From: Cytophagales bacterium
GTDB lineage: Bacteria > Bacteroidota > Bacteroidia > Cytophagales > 172606-1
DNA: 64,000 bases
Assembly (NCBI GenBank): GCA_030446715.1
Contig: JAUJMU010000004.1
Span: 102,981 to 166,980, forward strand
Reading direction: 5' to 3'
Below the pieces are notes generated by a model. The model was not told the DNA's origin. It was given only the letters and a program-made list of their open reading frames with translations, and searched no databases. Both the position numbers and the translations under genes were made by a program. Positions 57,148 to 64,000 of this stretch are shown here, piece after piece. The first letter of the stretch is position 1. Every line of letters starts with the position of its first letter.

Positions 57148-58503
57148 ATGCTCAACCGCTTAATTATTCTCCTATTTTTACTTACCGCTTTTTCCGCCGT
57201 TGCCCAGCCCGTCAGCCCGGCTCCTGATCCGGCGATCAGCCAGATGGTGAACGAAGTGTCGGCGCAGAACCTCGAAGCCATTGTGCGCCGGCTGGCTGCG
57301 TTTGAAACCCGCCACTCGCTGAGTACCACCAAAGGCGATAAAAAAGGCATCGGCGCGGCCCGCAACTGGGTAGAAGCCGAGTTCCGGAAGTACGCCGCCG
57401 CCTCCGGAGGCCGCATGACCGTCACCCAGGACCCGTACGTGCTCGAACCGGATGGCCGCCGCGTGACCCGCCGTGTGGAAATGCGCAACGTGATGGCAAC
57501 CCTGAAAGGCACCGATCCGGCCGATAACCGCGTCCTGATCGTGAGCGGCCACCTTGATTCCCGCAATACCGACATTATGGACAGCACCGGCAAGGCCCCC
57601 GGCGCCAACGACGACGCTTCCGGCGTGGCCGTGGTGATGGAAATGGCCCGCATCATGGCAAAGCGGGAGTTTCCGGCAACGGTTATTTTTGTGGCAGTGC
57701 AGGGTGAAGAGCAGGGCCTGCTGGGCGCGGATCACCTTGCCAAACGGGCTAAAAACGAAGGCTGGAACCTGATTGCCATGGCGACCAACGACATTGTGGG
57801 TAATTCCCTGTCCAACGAGACCAACCTGCGCGACAATACGCACGTGCGGGTGTTCAGCGAAGGGGTTCCCGTGGCCGAAACGCCGGAAATGGCCACTACC
57901 CGCCGGAGTCTCTCTTCCGAAAACGACGGCACGGCGCGGCAACTGGCCCGGTACTACAAGGCGGTGGGCGAACGGTACGTGGACCAGCTGACCGTGGAGC
58001 TGATTTACCGTCCCGACCGTTTTCTGCGCGGCGGCGACCATACGCCCTTCAGCCGGGCCGGCTTTCCGGCAGTGCGCGTCACGGAAATGAACGAAAATTT
58101 CAACTGGCAGCACCAGAACGTGCGTACCGAAAACGGCGTCCAGTACGGTGACCTGCCCGAGTTCGTGGATTACGAGTACCTGCGCAAGAATACGGCCCTG
58201 AACCTGGCGGCCTTTGCCAACCTCGCCCTCTCCCCGGCGGCTCCCGGCAACGTGGGCGTGCTCACCAGTGAACTGACCAACCGAACCTCCCTGCAATGGG
58301 AAGCGCCGCAGAAGGGAAAAAAGCCGGCCGGCTACTACGTGCTGATGCGCGAAACCACCAGCCCCGTCTGGACCCGCCGCATTCTGGTGACCGACACCAA
58401 AGCCACGCTGCCCTATTCAAAGGATAACTACTTCTTTGCCGTGCAGTCGGTGGATGCCGCCGGGCACGAAAGCCTCGCGGTGATTCCGGTGCCGGTGCGG
58501 TAG
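57148..58503 (+). CDS. M28-family zinc aminopeptidase, exported
   Basis: The 451-residue protein has a signal peptide ending FSAVAQ and a peptidase M28 catalytic domain. Zinc ligands are visible as His in SGHLDSR, Asp in GANDDASG, Glu in QGEEQGLLGA (one of the EE pair is catalytic), Asp in TNDIVGNS and His in GGDHTPFSRAG. M28 peptidases release N-terminal residues from peptides. After about residue 365 comes a fibronectin-III-like domain (LQWEAPQKGKKPAGYYVLMR) that probably helps substrate or wall binding. The ATG at 57148 is used because the signal peptide begins there; an earlier TTG is nine codons upstream. Confidence 0.92.
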   Translation: MLNRLIILLFLLTAFSAVAQPVSPAPDPAISQMVNEVSAQNLEAIVRRLAAFETRHSLSTTKGDKKGIGAARNWVEAEFRKYAAASGGRMTVTQDPYVLEPDGRRVTRRVEMRNVMATLKGTDPADNRVLIVSGHLDSRNTDIMDSTGKAPGANDDASGVAVVMEMARIMAKREFPATVIFVAVQGEEQGLLGADHLAKRAKNEGWNLIAMATNDIVGNSLSNETNLRDNTHVRVFSEGVPVAETPEMATTRRSLSSENDGTARQLARYYKAVGERYVDQLTVELIYRPDRFLRGGDHTPFSRAGFPAVRVTEMNENFNWQHQNVRTENGVQYGDLPEFVDYEYLRKNTALNLAAFANLALSPAAPGNVGVLTSELTNRTSLQWEAPQKGKKPAGYYVLMRETTSPVWTRRILVTDTKATLPYSKDNYFFAVQSVDAAGHESLAVIPVPVR

Positions 58504-58640
58504 GGTTTATCGGGTGCGGTGGCAGATTACCTGAATCGGATTTTGTATGATGGGATTAGGAGAGTGGGGGGTATTCAAGTGTCAGGCGAGAGCAAAAGAG
58601 ACAAAAAAGTAGTAACTTGTTATGAAAAACAGAGAATTCA

Positions 58641-59428
58641 TTGGCAAACGATTACGACAAGATACTCAAAGAAAACATTGCTTCTTTGCTGCTTCCACTG
58701 ACAGAGAAATACCTTAATATCAAAATCATTGATAGCCGGGAACTGAAAGACAAGCTGCAAACTACTATTGTAGAAAGAGCCTGATTTCATCCGGATAGTA
58801 AAAACTGACCGAAGAGGAGTTTATTCTGCACATCGAGTTTCAGACACAGGATGAAGAAGGGATGATTTACCGGATGCAGGAGTATTATGGATTACTCCGA
58901 AGAAAGCACGGCCTACCAATAAAGCAGTTTGTTATCTACCTGGGCAAGCAGCCATCTGAGATGCAGACACAATTAGTTCCTCAAGAGGTTTTTACCGGCT
59001 TTAGCCTGAAAAGCCTACGGGATTATTCCTGTGAGAGTTTGTTGGACTCTCAGATTCCTGAGGGGATTATCCTGGCCATTTTGAGTGATTTCAACAAGCA
59101 GAACCCAACAGAGACAATCCGGCGGATATTAGACAAACTGCAAGGAATCGCAGCAGACGAAATCACGTTAAGAAAATACATCCGGCAATTAACGATATTG
59201 GCTCGGTTGCGTAATTTGACAAAAGAGACACAAAAACAAATACAAGATATGGGACTTACCTATAATGTTATGGAAGATTATCTCTATCAGGAAGGTCAAA
59301 AAACAAAAGAGAAAGATATAGTCATTAAGATGCTGAAGGATAAAACATTGAGCATAGAAAAGATTGCTGACCTTATTGGTGTTACAGTTGATGACGTGAA
59401 GCAGATAGAAAAAGAATTAAAGAAATAA
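58641..59428 (+). pseudogene. Rpn-family (PDDEXK_2) nuclease, frameshifted
   Basis: The frame opens LANDYDKILKENIASLLLPL, passes a two-base deletion near 58776 (KEPDFIRIVK in the next frame) and another near 58810 (EEFILHIEFQ), and from 58862 is intact as MIYRMQEYYGLLRRKHGLPI through VGVTVDDVKQIEKELKK. Rpn proteins are DNA endonuclease-like factors linked to recombination and annotated as putative transposases. Two deletions of two bases suggest a decayed copy. Its first 200 bp, with upstream sequence, are duplicated at 46.8-47.1 kb. Start codon TTG replaces the expected ATG. Confidence 0.75.
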
Positions 59429-59851
59429 AAAAGCCCTCGCCTGACACCAGGCAAACCTGCCAGCACGCCGCCAAAGCGCATAGCTGACGCAGAAGGCAAT
59501 ACCCCCGCAGTCGCCCGGCTCCTCCTGAGCAGACGCAGGTAACCCTGACGTGCAGGTACAGGATCACCACCACCCTGAACTGGTACGGCAGCAGCTGGGC
59601 GGACTTTATGCCCGATGACTTCAACCGGATGATTCTGGAGGTGATCAAAAAGCGGGCGGAGCAGGGCACCTGACTGTAACCAATTCGTAAATACAGAGAC
59701 TGCTGCCCGCTTCGGAGCCGGCATAGCGCCTGCCGGAGAAATAACCTGTACCGGGCACTGCCTGGCGGCTGCAATAAACTATAAATACCTGTACCTGTAC
59801 GGCCGGCCTGATGCTGGATACTGCCACCCGGCAAACTCTCTGCGCGGCTGA
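59429..59851. other. Intergenic region with a possible gene scrap
   Basis: No intact gene. On the plus strand about 59567-59672 reads LNWYGSSWADFMPDDFNRMI then LEVIKKRAEQGT and a stop, which looks like the C-terminal end of a real but unrecognised protein; its upstream part is missing. Another stretch encodes nothing plausible. Confidence 0.35.
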
Positions 59852-60568
59852 TCAGGGGTTGGTGGAGAAAATGCTGGCTTCCTTCACGAATACCCTCCGG
59901 TTCAGTTTCAGTTGCGCAACAATCAGCTCGGCGAAATCCTCCGGGTGCATGACCCGTTCCGGATCGCCGGTGATCAGATTGGCGCTGTTGGCCAGTTCGG
60001 TTACGACAGTACTGGGTGCCAGTGCCGTTACCCGTATATTATGCTTGCGCACTTCCTGCATCAGGCTTTCAGACAGGCCAAATACGGCAAACTTGGAAGC
60101 GCTGTAGGCACTGGTAACGGGGCTGCCCGATTTTCCGGCGGTGGAAGATATATTGACAATGTCGCCGGTTTTCCGCTCGATCATCTGCGGCAATACGGCC
60201 CGGGTGGCATAATACACTCCGAATACATTGACCCGGATCTGTTGTTCCCAGACTTCCGGTTCCAGCTCCAGAAACTTGCCGAAAGTAGCCGTGCCAGCGT
60301 TGTTGATCAGGATATCGACCGGGCCCAGATCCTGCTGCACTTTTGCGACGGCCGCCTCCACCTCTCCCCGGTGGCTTACGTCAGCCGTGGCCACTGAGGC
60401 CTTTACCCCTACAGCCGTAATTTCTCCGGCTACGGCCAGTATGTCCTTTTCCGTCCGGGCCACCAGACCCACGTGTACGCCTTCTTTGGCCAGGGCACTT
60501 GCAATGGCTTTCCCGATTCCTTTGCCGGCACCCGTTACGAGGGCCGTCTTTCCGCTTAATGACTGCAT
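59852..60568 (-). CDS. SDR-family oxidoreductase, FabG-like
   Basis: The 238-residue enzyme has TGAGKGIG at 12-19 (NAD(P) binding), NNAG at 89-92, and the catalytic Ser142, Tyr155 and Lys159 (in SAYSASK). It ends ASIFSTNP. Length and motifs fit 3-oxoacyl-ACP-reductase-like short-chain dehydrogenases, and LARxxxxK cofactor residues (Arg38) suggest NADPH. Its true substrate is unknown because many relatives reduce other ketones. The ATG at 60568 is used; a hairpin (60606-60626) sits 38 bp upstream. Confidence 0.88.
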   Translation of the reverse strand: MQSLSGKTALVTGAGKGIGKAIASALAKEGVHVGLVARTEKDILAVAGEITAVGVKASVATADVSHRGEVEAAVAKVQQDLGPVDILINNAGTATFGKFLELEPEVWEQQIRVNVFGVYYATRAVLPQMIERKTGDIVNISSTAGKSGSPVTSAYSASKFAVFGLSESLMQEVRKHNIRVTALAPSTVVTELANSANLITGDPERVMHPEDFAELIVAQLKLNRRVFVKEASIFSTNP

Positions 60569-60605
60569 AATAACTGATCGTTTTTGAAAAATATTGGTTT
60601 GGAAA

Positions 60606-60626
60606 GAAGACCCGGTTGAGGTCTTC
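60606..60626 (-). promoter_or_regulatory. Leader hairpin upstream of the SDR gene
   Basis: GAAGACC and GGTCTTC form a 7-bp stem 38 bp before the SDR start, either an operator or a transcript leader structure. No T-run follows. Confidence 0.35.
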
Positions 60627-60761
60627 CCACTGATTCGTTTTCCGGGCAGATGGAGGGTGCAGCGGGTATTATCCGCCGGCACCCGGTTTTCGGCTGCCTC
60701 CGGTGTTTACGGATGAAAAGAAATAAGGATAACCTTCAACCGTATCAATACTGCCTGCTCC

Positions 60762-60896
60762 GGTAGTTCTTGAAAGGTGTGGATGACAACGCAACTGCTC
60801 AGTGCGGCGATGGATGTCAACTTGCCTGATGAATGGTTTCTGCCAGCCGATACGCTCAATTCACCTGATGTTATCCACACCTTTTAGATAACTACC
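60762..60896. mobile_element. 135-bp MITE, copy B (GGTAGTT ends)
   Basis: The left end GGTAGTTCTTGAAAGGTGT plus GGATGACAA and the inverted right end GGTAGTTATCTAAAAGGTGT plus GGATAACA match copy A at 12.7 kb. The interior shares only short words such as GCCAGCC with copy A. No coding capacity or clear target duplication. Confidence 0.75.
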
Positions 60897-61155
60897 AATT
60901 TTCTTTATCCATTGTCTCCGGACATATCCACGCCTTCTTTCACTTCCTTGCCGTTACCCGGCCGGATGCGGCTCAAGAAACGGTCGGACAGTGAGAATGG
61001 AAAAGAGCGTATGAAGACCGGTTATGTTTCCCCTTGAACAGTCTTGCGCTACTGATTTCCGCTTTGTACGCTTTTGGACAATTCTGTCTGGAAGCGCACA
61101 CCCACAGAGGGTAGACTTTGATAAAAAATAGCCTGAAATTGAGTTTATGGCTATA

Positions 61156-61377
61156 CTACGGTACATTGAGTTTTAGCAGGGGTTTCACAGTAGCGGTATG
61201 AGTCTTAGTGAGTTGGACAAGCGCATCGGGAAAACGTACAAAGTATTGCAAGTGATTCTGCCATAGGTCTAAGCCAAAGCGAAACAGGCTCATTTCCGGG
61301 GAACCATGTTTTTTGACTTTAATTGCCCGTTTGTAGCGGGCAAGGCCGTGTACTACTGACAAGGTGTGTGCCAACAC
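61156..61377 (-). pseudogene. IS4-family transposase, C-terminal remnant
   Basis: The frame reads LARYKRAIKVKKHGSPEMSL, FRFGLDLWQNHLQYFV and LVQLTKTHTATVKP. The motif I.VKKHGR...SLFRYGLD is the C-terminal signature of Bacteroidota IS4-type transposases. Only about 70 residues remain, lacking the DDE catalytic core. Confidence 0.6.
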
Positions 61378-61519
61378 AAGGGCCGCCGGTCAATCCGGCC
61401 AAAGCGGAACTGGTGTATTTTCCCACTTTCTTCGGGCGGAGCGAACCGGGACGGGTGAAGGTGAAATAAGGAACCGGAAGGGTATTTGGCTGGGGGCTCT
61501 CACCAGCCGGACTGCCCGT

Positions 61520-61741
61520 TCAGGAATTATCCTTTTTCGATTCCGGCTCTATTTCGGCCAGTACCCGGGCTACGGCCGATTCGGCACCCGTAAGTTTGCC
61601 CTTGCAGGTCCGGATCAGTTCGGCGGCCCGGGTTACCTTGCCGGTCAGCTCATCCACGTCAATGTTTCCGCTTTGAATGGCTTTGACGATTTCTTCGAGT
61701 TCCTGGATCGACTGGCGGTAGGTCTGTTCGGAAGGGTTCAT
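61520..61741 (-). CDS. xseB: Exodeoxyribonuclease VII small subunit
   Basis: The 73-residue protein SYxQSIQELEEIVKAIQSG...ELTGKVTRAAELIRTCKGKL is the coiled-coil XseB subunit, which binds XseA in several copies to form exonuclease VII, an enzyme that degrades single-stranded DNA. It lies 9 bp downstream of xseA on the same strand, the usual order, and is likely translationally coupled. Confidence 0.9.
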   Translation of the reverse strand: MNPSEQTYRQSIQELEEIVKAIQSGNIDVDELTGKVTRAAELIRTCKGKLTGAESAVARVLAEIEPESKKDNS

Positions 61742-61750
61742 TTCTTTAGG

Positions 61751-63433
61751 TTATTGTGGTTTCAGGGCAATGACTTTACTGACAATGATGGTGTTTTCGA
61801 TCCGGGTGGTGATCTCCTCCCCCGGCTGGAGCTGATCTGCGGAGCGCAGCAACTGCCCCTTCACGTAGGTGAGGGAGTAGCCCCTTTTGAGCATCTGCAC
61901 CGGATCGTACTGGCTGATGCGCGCCTCCAGCAGGCCGAGTCTCTGCTGCTGTCCGGTAAGGATCACCGGAAGCAGCGCCTTCAGGTTTGCGCTCATCCAC
62001 CCGAGCTGCCGGCTACTTCCTTCGATGCGGCTCCGGGCATTATCCTTCAGAATGCCGGCCATGCTTTCCAGCAGGAGCAGTTCGGTATTGGTAAATTCAA
62101 TGGAATGCAGCTGCAGTTCCCTTTGCTGGCGGTGGAGCAGGTCTTTGCCGTAGCGGAGCTGAAATTGAGAAGCCTGCACGAGCAGCATCTGCAGGTGCGT
62201 CAGGCAGTGAGCCTGCTTATGGGTGCCTCCCAATGATGCCGTGGCCAGCGCTTCCCCCAGCTGGTCAAGTTTCTGGTGCTGGTGCCCAAAGCTGCTTCTG
62301 ACCAGCCAGGCCGCGTGTGCGCTCTGCCTCTCAAACAGCTCCCTCCGGCCGGCCAGAAAGACAAGGGGCGCAGTCCGGGCAGTCTCAGTAAGACCCGAGA
62401 GTTTTATCTTCCGGTCCTGCAGCAATCCTCCGGCTCCTTCCGTGAGCTGACTGCGGAGCTGACCGAGCCGCGCCTCCCGCACGGACAGGTAGTCTCCGGC
62501 CAGGCGGGCAATTACCTGCCGGGCTTTGTCCAGCCGGCCGTCCAGATGCCGGCTGAGGCCCACCAGGTACTCGGCCGCGGCGGTAGGGGTAATGAAATTC
62601 CGGTGGGCTACTGCCTCCGAGAGGGTTTTTTCGTCCCACGCATGTCCGATGCCGGTGAGTACCGGCAGGGAGCAGAGGGCAATGGCTCTGGCAAGGGCGT
62701 AGTTTTCAAAGCAGTGGAAATCACTCTTCTGCCCGCCTCCGCGGATGATCACCACGGCGTCAAAATGCTCCGCCTGCAGCTGGATGCGTTCCAGCTGGGC
62801 CATAATCTCGCCGGGAGCAGGGTCTCCCTGCACGGAAGCCGGAAACAGACGGCCCGAAAAGTGGTAGGGGTGAGCCGGGTTTTTGAGGGTAGTGAAAAAG
62901 TCGCCTCCCCCGAAAGCCTGCCGGGAGGTAATGACGGCAAGGCGCTGGGCCACCAGCGGCAGGGAGAGTGACTGCTGCCTTTCCAGCAGTCCTTCACTGC
63001 GCAGCCTTTCCAGATTCAGTTGCTTCTGCCGGGCCAGATCACCCAGCGTATAGACGGGGTCTATCTCATGCACCAGCAGGCTTAACCCGTGCCGTTCGTG
63101 AAACTGAACCGACGCGCAGAAGAGAATCTTGTGGCCGCTGCCCAGGTCAATACCCGTTTCTTCCCCAAAGGCTCTGACAATACCGGCGGTGCTTTCGTTC
63201 CAGACGCAGGCTTTGATCTGTGCCCTTGGCTGCTCCTCTCCCGGCTCCTTCTGGATCAGCTCCAGATAGGTGTGCCCCTTGCTGTCGCTGCGCTTGCTTA
63301 CTTCGGCCACTACCCAGATCCGGTTCAGGGAAGGCTGCTGAACGGCCGCCCTGATCCGGAGGGTAAGTTCATGCAGGGAGATGAAGTTCCGGGAAGCGGA
63401 CCTGATGGAAGTGGGGGACGGGGCAGCTTGCAT
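61751..63433 (-). CDS. xseA: Exodeoxyribonuclease VII large subunit
   Basis: The 560-residue protein has an N-terminal OB-fold (FISLHELTLRIRAAVQQPSL through about residue 125) and the catalytic domain with LAVITSRQAFGGGDFFTTLK, VVIIRGGGQKSDFHCFENYA and GIGHAWDEKTLSEAVAHRNF, followed by a long coiled-coil region and a C-terminal GYSLTYVKGQLLRSADQL with the conserved RGYS...G motif. XseA binds ssDNA and cuts it into oligonucleotides in repair and recombination. At 560 residues it is longer than the E. coli protein (456), mostly in the coiled-coil section. It is the first gene of an xseA-xseB operon. Confidence 0.93.
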   Translation of the reverse strand: MQAAPSPTSIRSASRNFISLHELTLRIRAAVQQPSLNRIWVVAEVSKRSDSKGHTYLELIQKEPGEEQPRAQIKACVWNESTAGIVRAFGEETGIDLGSGHKILFCASVQFHERHGLSLLVHEIDPVYTLGDLARQKQLNLERLRSEGLLERQQSLSLPLVAQRLAVITSRQAFGGGDFFTTLKNPAHPYHFSGRLFPASVQGDPAPGEIMAQLERIQLQAEHFDAVVIIRGGGQKSDFHCFENYALARAIALCSLPVLTGIGHAWDEKTLSEAVAHRNFITPTAAAEYLVGLSRHLDGRLDKARQVIARLAGDYLSVREARLGQLRSQLTEGAGGLLQDRKIKLSGLTETARTAPLVFLAGRRELFERQSAHAAWLVRSSFGHQHQKLDQLGEALATASLGGTHKQAHCLTHLQMLLVQASQFQLRYGKDLLHRQQRELQLHSIEFTNTELLLLESMAGILKDNARSRIEGSSRQLGWMSANLKALLPVILTGQQQRLGLLEARISQYDPVQMLKRGYSLTYVKGQLLRSADQLQPGEEITTRIENTIIVSKVIALKPQ

Positions 63434-63915
63434 CAGGGAAGAAGAATGGTTTTTACGGTGTAAGGCCTGGTTTGATTCCGTCTGACCGGAGTGGGATGGT
63501 TAAAGATAGGATTTTGGCAGAATTCTGACAACCCTTTGGATGAGGCTATAGCGATGAGCGGGAAAATGTGCAATGACCGTATCAGCCCTTCAGGAAATTG
63601 TTTCCGTTGCTCCCGATTCTGTCTGATTGAACTGTAAACTTCAACGTCCGTAGCGCAAGGAGTTATCGCACGGCATCTCCTTCTGGCTTACCCGGCCGCG
63701 AAGCGTTACAAAAAGGGTTTCAAGTCTTCACATCTTACCCGGTTGAGACTCCGGCAGACCATCCCGCCGGGTCACTTAGGCAAGCAGATGCAGAATCTAC
63801 GAAAGGCAGAGTATTCTACGGCTTTTCCAGACCGCCTGAGTTGGCCGAAGAAGTAGTCCGGCCTGAAACGGCAGTTGCCGGTTTCAGGCAATTTTTTATA
63901 CCAACAAAGGCAGGC
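63434..63915. other. Long noncoding region, candidate structured RNA ending in a terminator
   Basis: No open frame looks real. From about 63640 the sequence is GC-rich with GACTCCGGC/GCCGGGTC and GGCAGAGTA/TTCTACGGC-type pairings and ends in a strong terminator (63861-63897), which an intergenic spacer before a new gene would not need. A small noncoding RNA is possible; I do not recognise its family, and tmRNA, RNase P and SRP consensus sequences are not visible. Confidence 0.4.
63861..63897 (+). terminator. Intrinsic terminator
   Basis: GCCTGAAACGGCA pairs with TGCCGGTTTCAGGC (one bulged G) and is followed by AATTTTTTAT. It faces rightward, but no rightward gene lies upstream; the transcript it ends is unknown. 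Confidence 0.75.
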
Positions 63916-64000
63916 ATGGTTATCCGTGTAGAAGATTTACTCCGAAAGCTGCCAGAAGTAACGTATTACAATTATCTCTCCTACCAAAACGAGGCGTTTG
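63916..64000 (+). CDS. Start of a gene truncated by the window edge
   Basis: From the ATG at 63916 the frame reads MVIRVEDLLRKLPEVTYYNY and continues LSYQNEAF to the edge. It is protein-like and follows a terminator, so it is likely a new transcription unit. The family cannot be told from 28 residues. Confidence 0.45.
   Translation, partial: MVIRVEDLLRKLPEVTYYNYLSYQNEAF

Larger units (their letters stand above)
60569..61155. other. Spacer with MITE and IS remnant, no intact gene
   Basis: It contains a hairpin (60606-60626), MITE copy B (60762-60896), and then unrecognised sequence up to the IS4 fragment. Confidence 0.5.

Noticed and set aside
58620..58715. ATG at 58622 as the Rpn start
   Set aside because: It is in another frame (MKNREFIGKR) and stops after about 30 codons; the Rpn-like frame begins at the TTG at 58641.
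63640..63897. tmRNA, RNase P RNA or SRP RNA
   Set aside because: None of the conserved core sequences of these RNAs is visible.

Overview
The window looks like chromosomal DNA from a moderately GC-rich Bacteroidota bacterium, most likely order Cytophagales (Spirosoma/Larkinella-like). The evidence is a TonB-dependent receptor followed by a DUF4249 lipoprotein, MacB/FtsX-type permeases ending in NPVxSLRxE, a GH109-type twin-arginine oxidoreductase, many Uma2-family genes, a four-helix-bundle protein gene, and TAnnTTTG promoter motifs in place of Shine-Dalgarno signals. I found no tRNA, rRNA, CRISPR array or replication origin.

Layout. 0.5-7.0 kb: a leftward set (MBL-fold hydrolase, SnoaL-like protein, frameshifted lipoprotein, alpha/beta hydrolase) facing a 1090-residue sigma-54 activator with four GAF modules. 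The gap between them holds a near-consensus -24/-12 site pointing at the hydrolase and a perfect palindrome about 110 bp upstream of it, which suggests a local regulatory circuit. 7.2-11.4 kb: a decay zone with a serine recombinase broken by a 103-bp IS1-like MITE and two indels, two IS630 fragments, and an IS3 copy interrupted by 30-bp GGACC-N20-GGTCC palindromes. 11.5-20.7 kb: a YVTN-propeller lipoprotein, TonB receptor plus DUF4249, GNAT, an orphan CheB domain, a GH109-like enzyme, and debris of a glycosyltransferase/DUF2304 pair.

20.7-40.1 kb: one leftward efflux locus made of a membrane-fusion protein, a MacB-like ATPase and six paralogous 790-808-residue permeases (one frameshifted). 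Four Uma2-like nuclease genes sit on the opposite strand between permeases. Each has a TAnnTTT(G/A) box 16-19 nt before its ATG, and each ends nearly tail-to-tail with the next permease. A four-helix-bundle gene flanked by ATTAGG-rich DNA sits inside the same locus. 40.3-47.6 kb: a small conserved protein, Sel1 protein, trehalase, M14 carboxypeptidase, LLM oxidoreductase, an Rpn-family fragment and a POTRA-like lipoprotein.

48.0-56.5 kb: a membrane protein, the TIGR03915/TIGR03916 DNA-repair pair split by two Uma2 genes whose 3' halves are almost identical, a truncated AI-2E transporter fused in frame upstream of the radical SAM gene, and a 1120-residue GHMP-kinase/nucleotidyltransferase fusion. 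56.5-64 kb: a repeat-rich spacer, M28 peptidase, a second broken Rpn gene, an SDR, a second MITE of the 12.7-kb type, an IS4 remnant, xseA-xseB, a terminator-ended unannotated region and the start of a truncated gene.

Small indels break at least seven genes (2.17, 7.6, 7.9, 11.1, 20.2, 35.92 and 58.8 kb). In the mobile zones decay is likely. For the otherwise intact permease and lipoprotein, sequencing error cannot be excluded from sequence alone.
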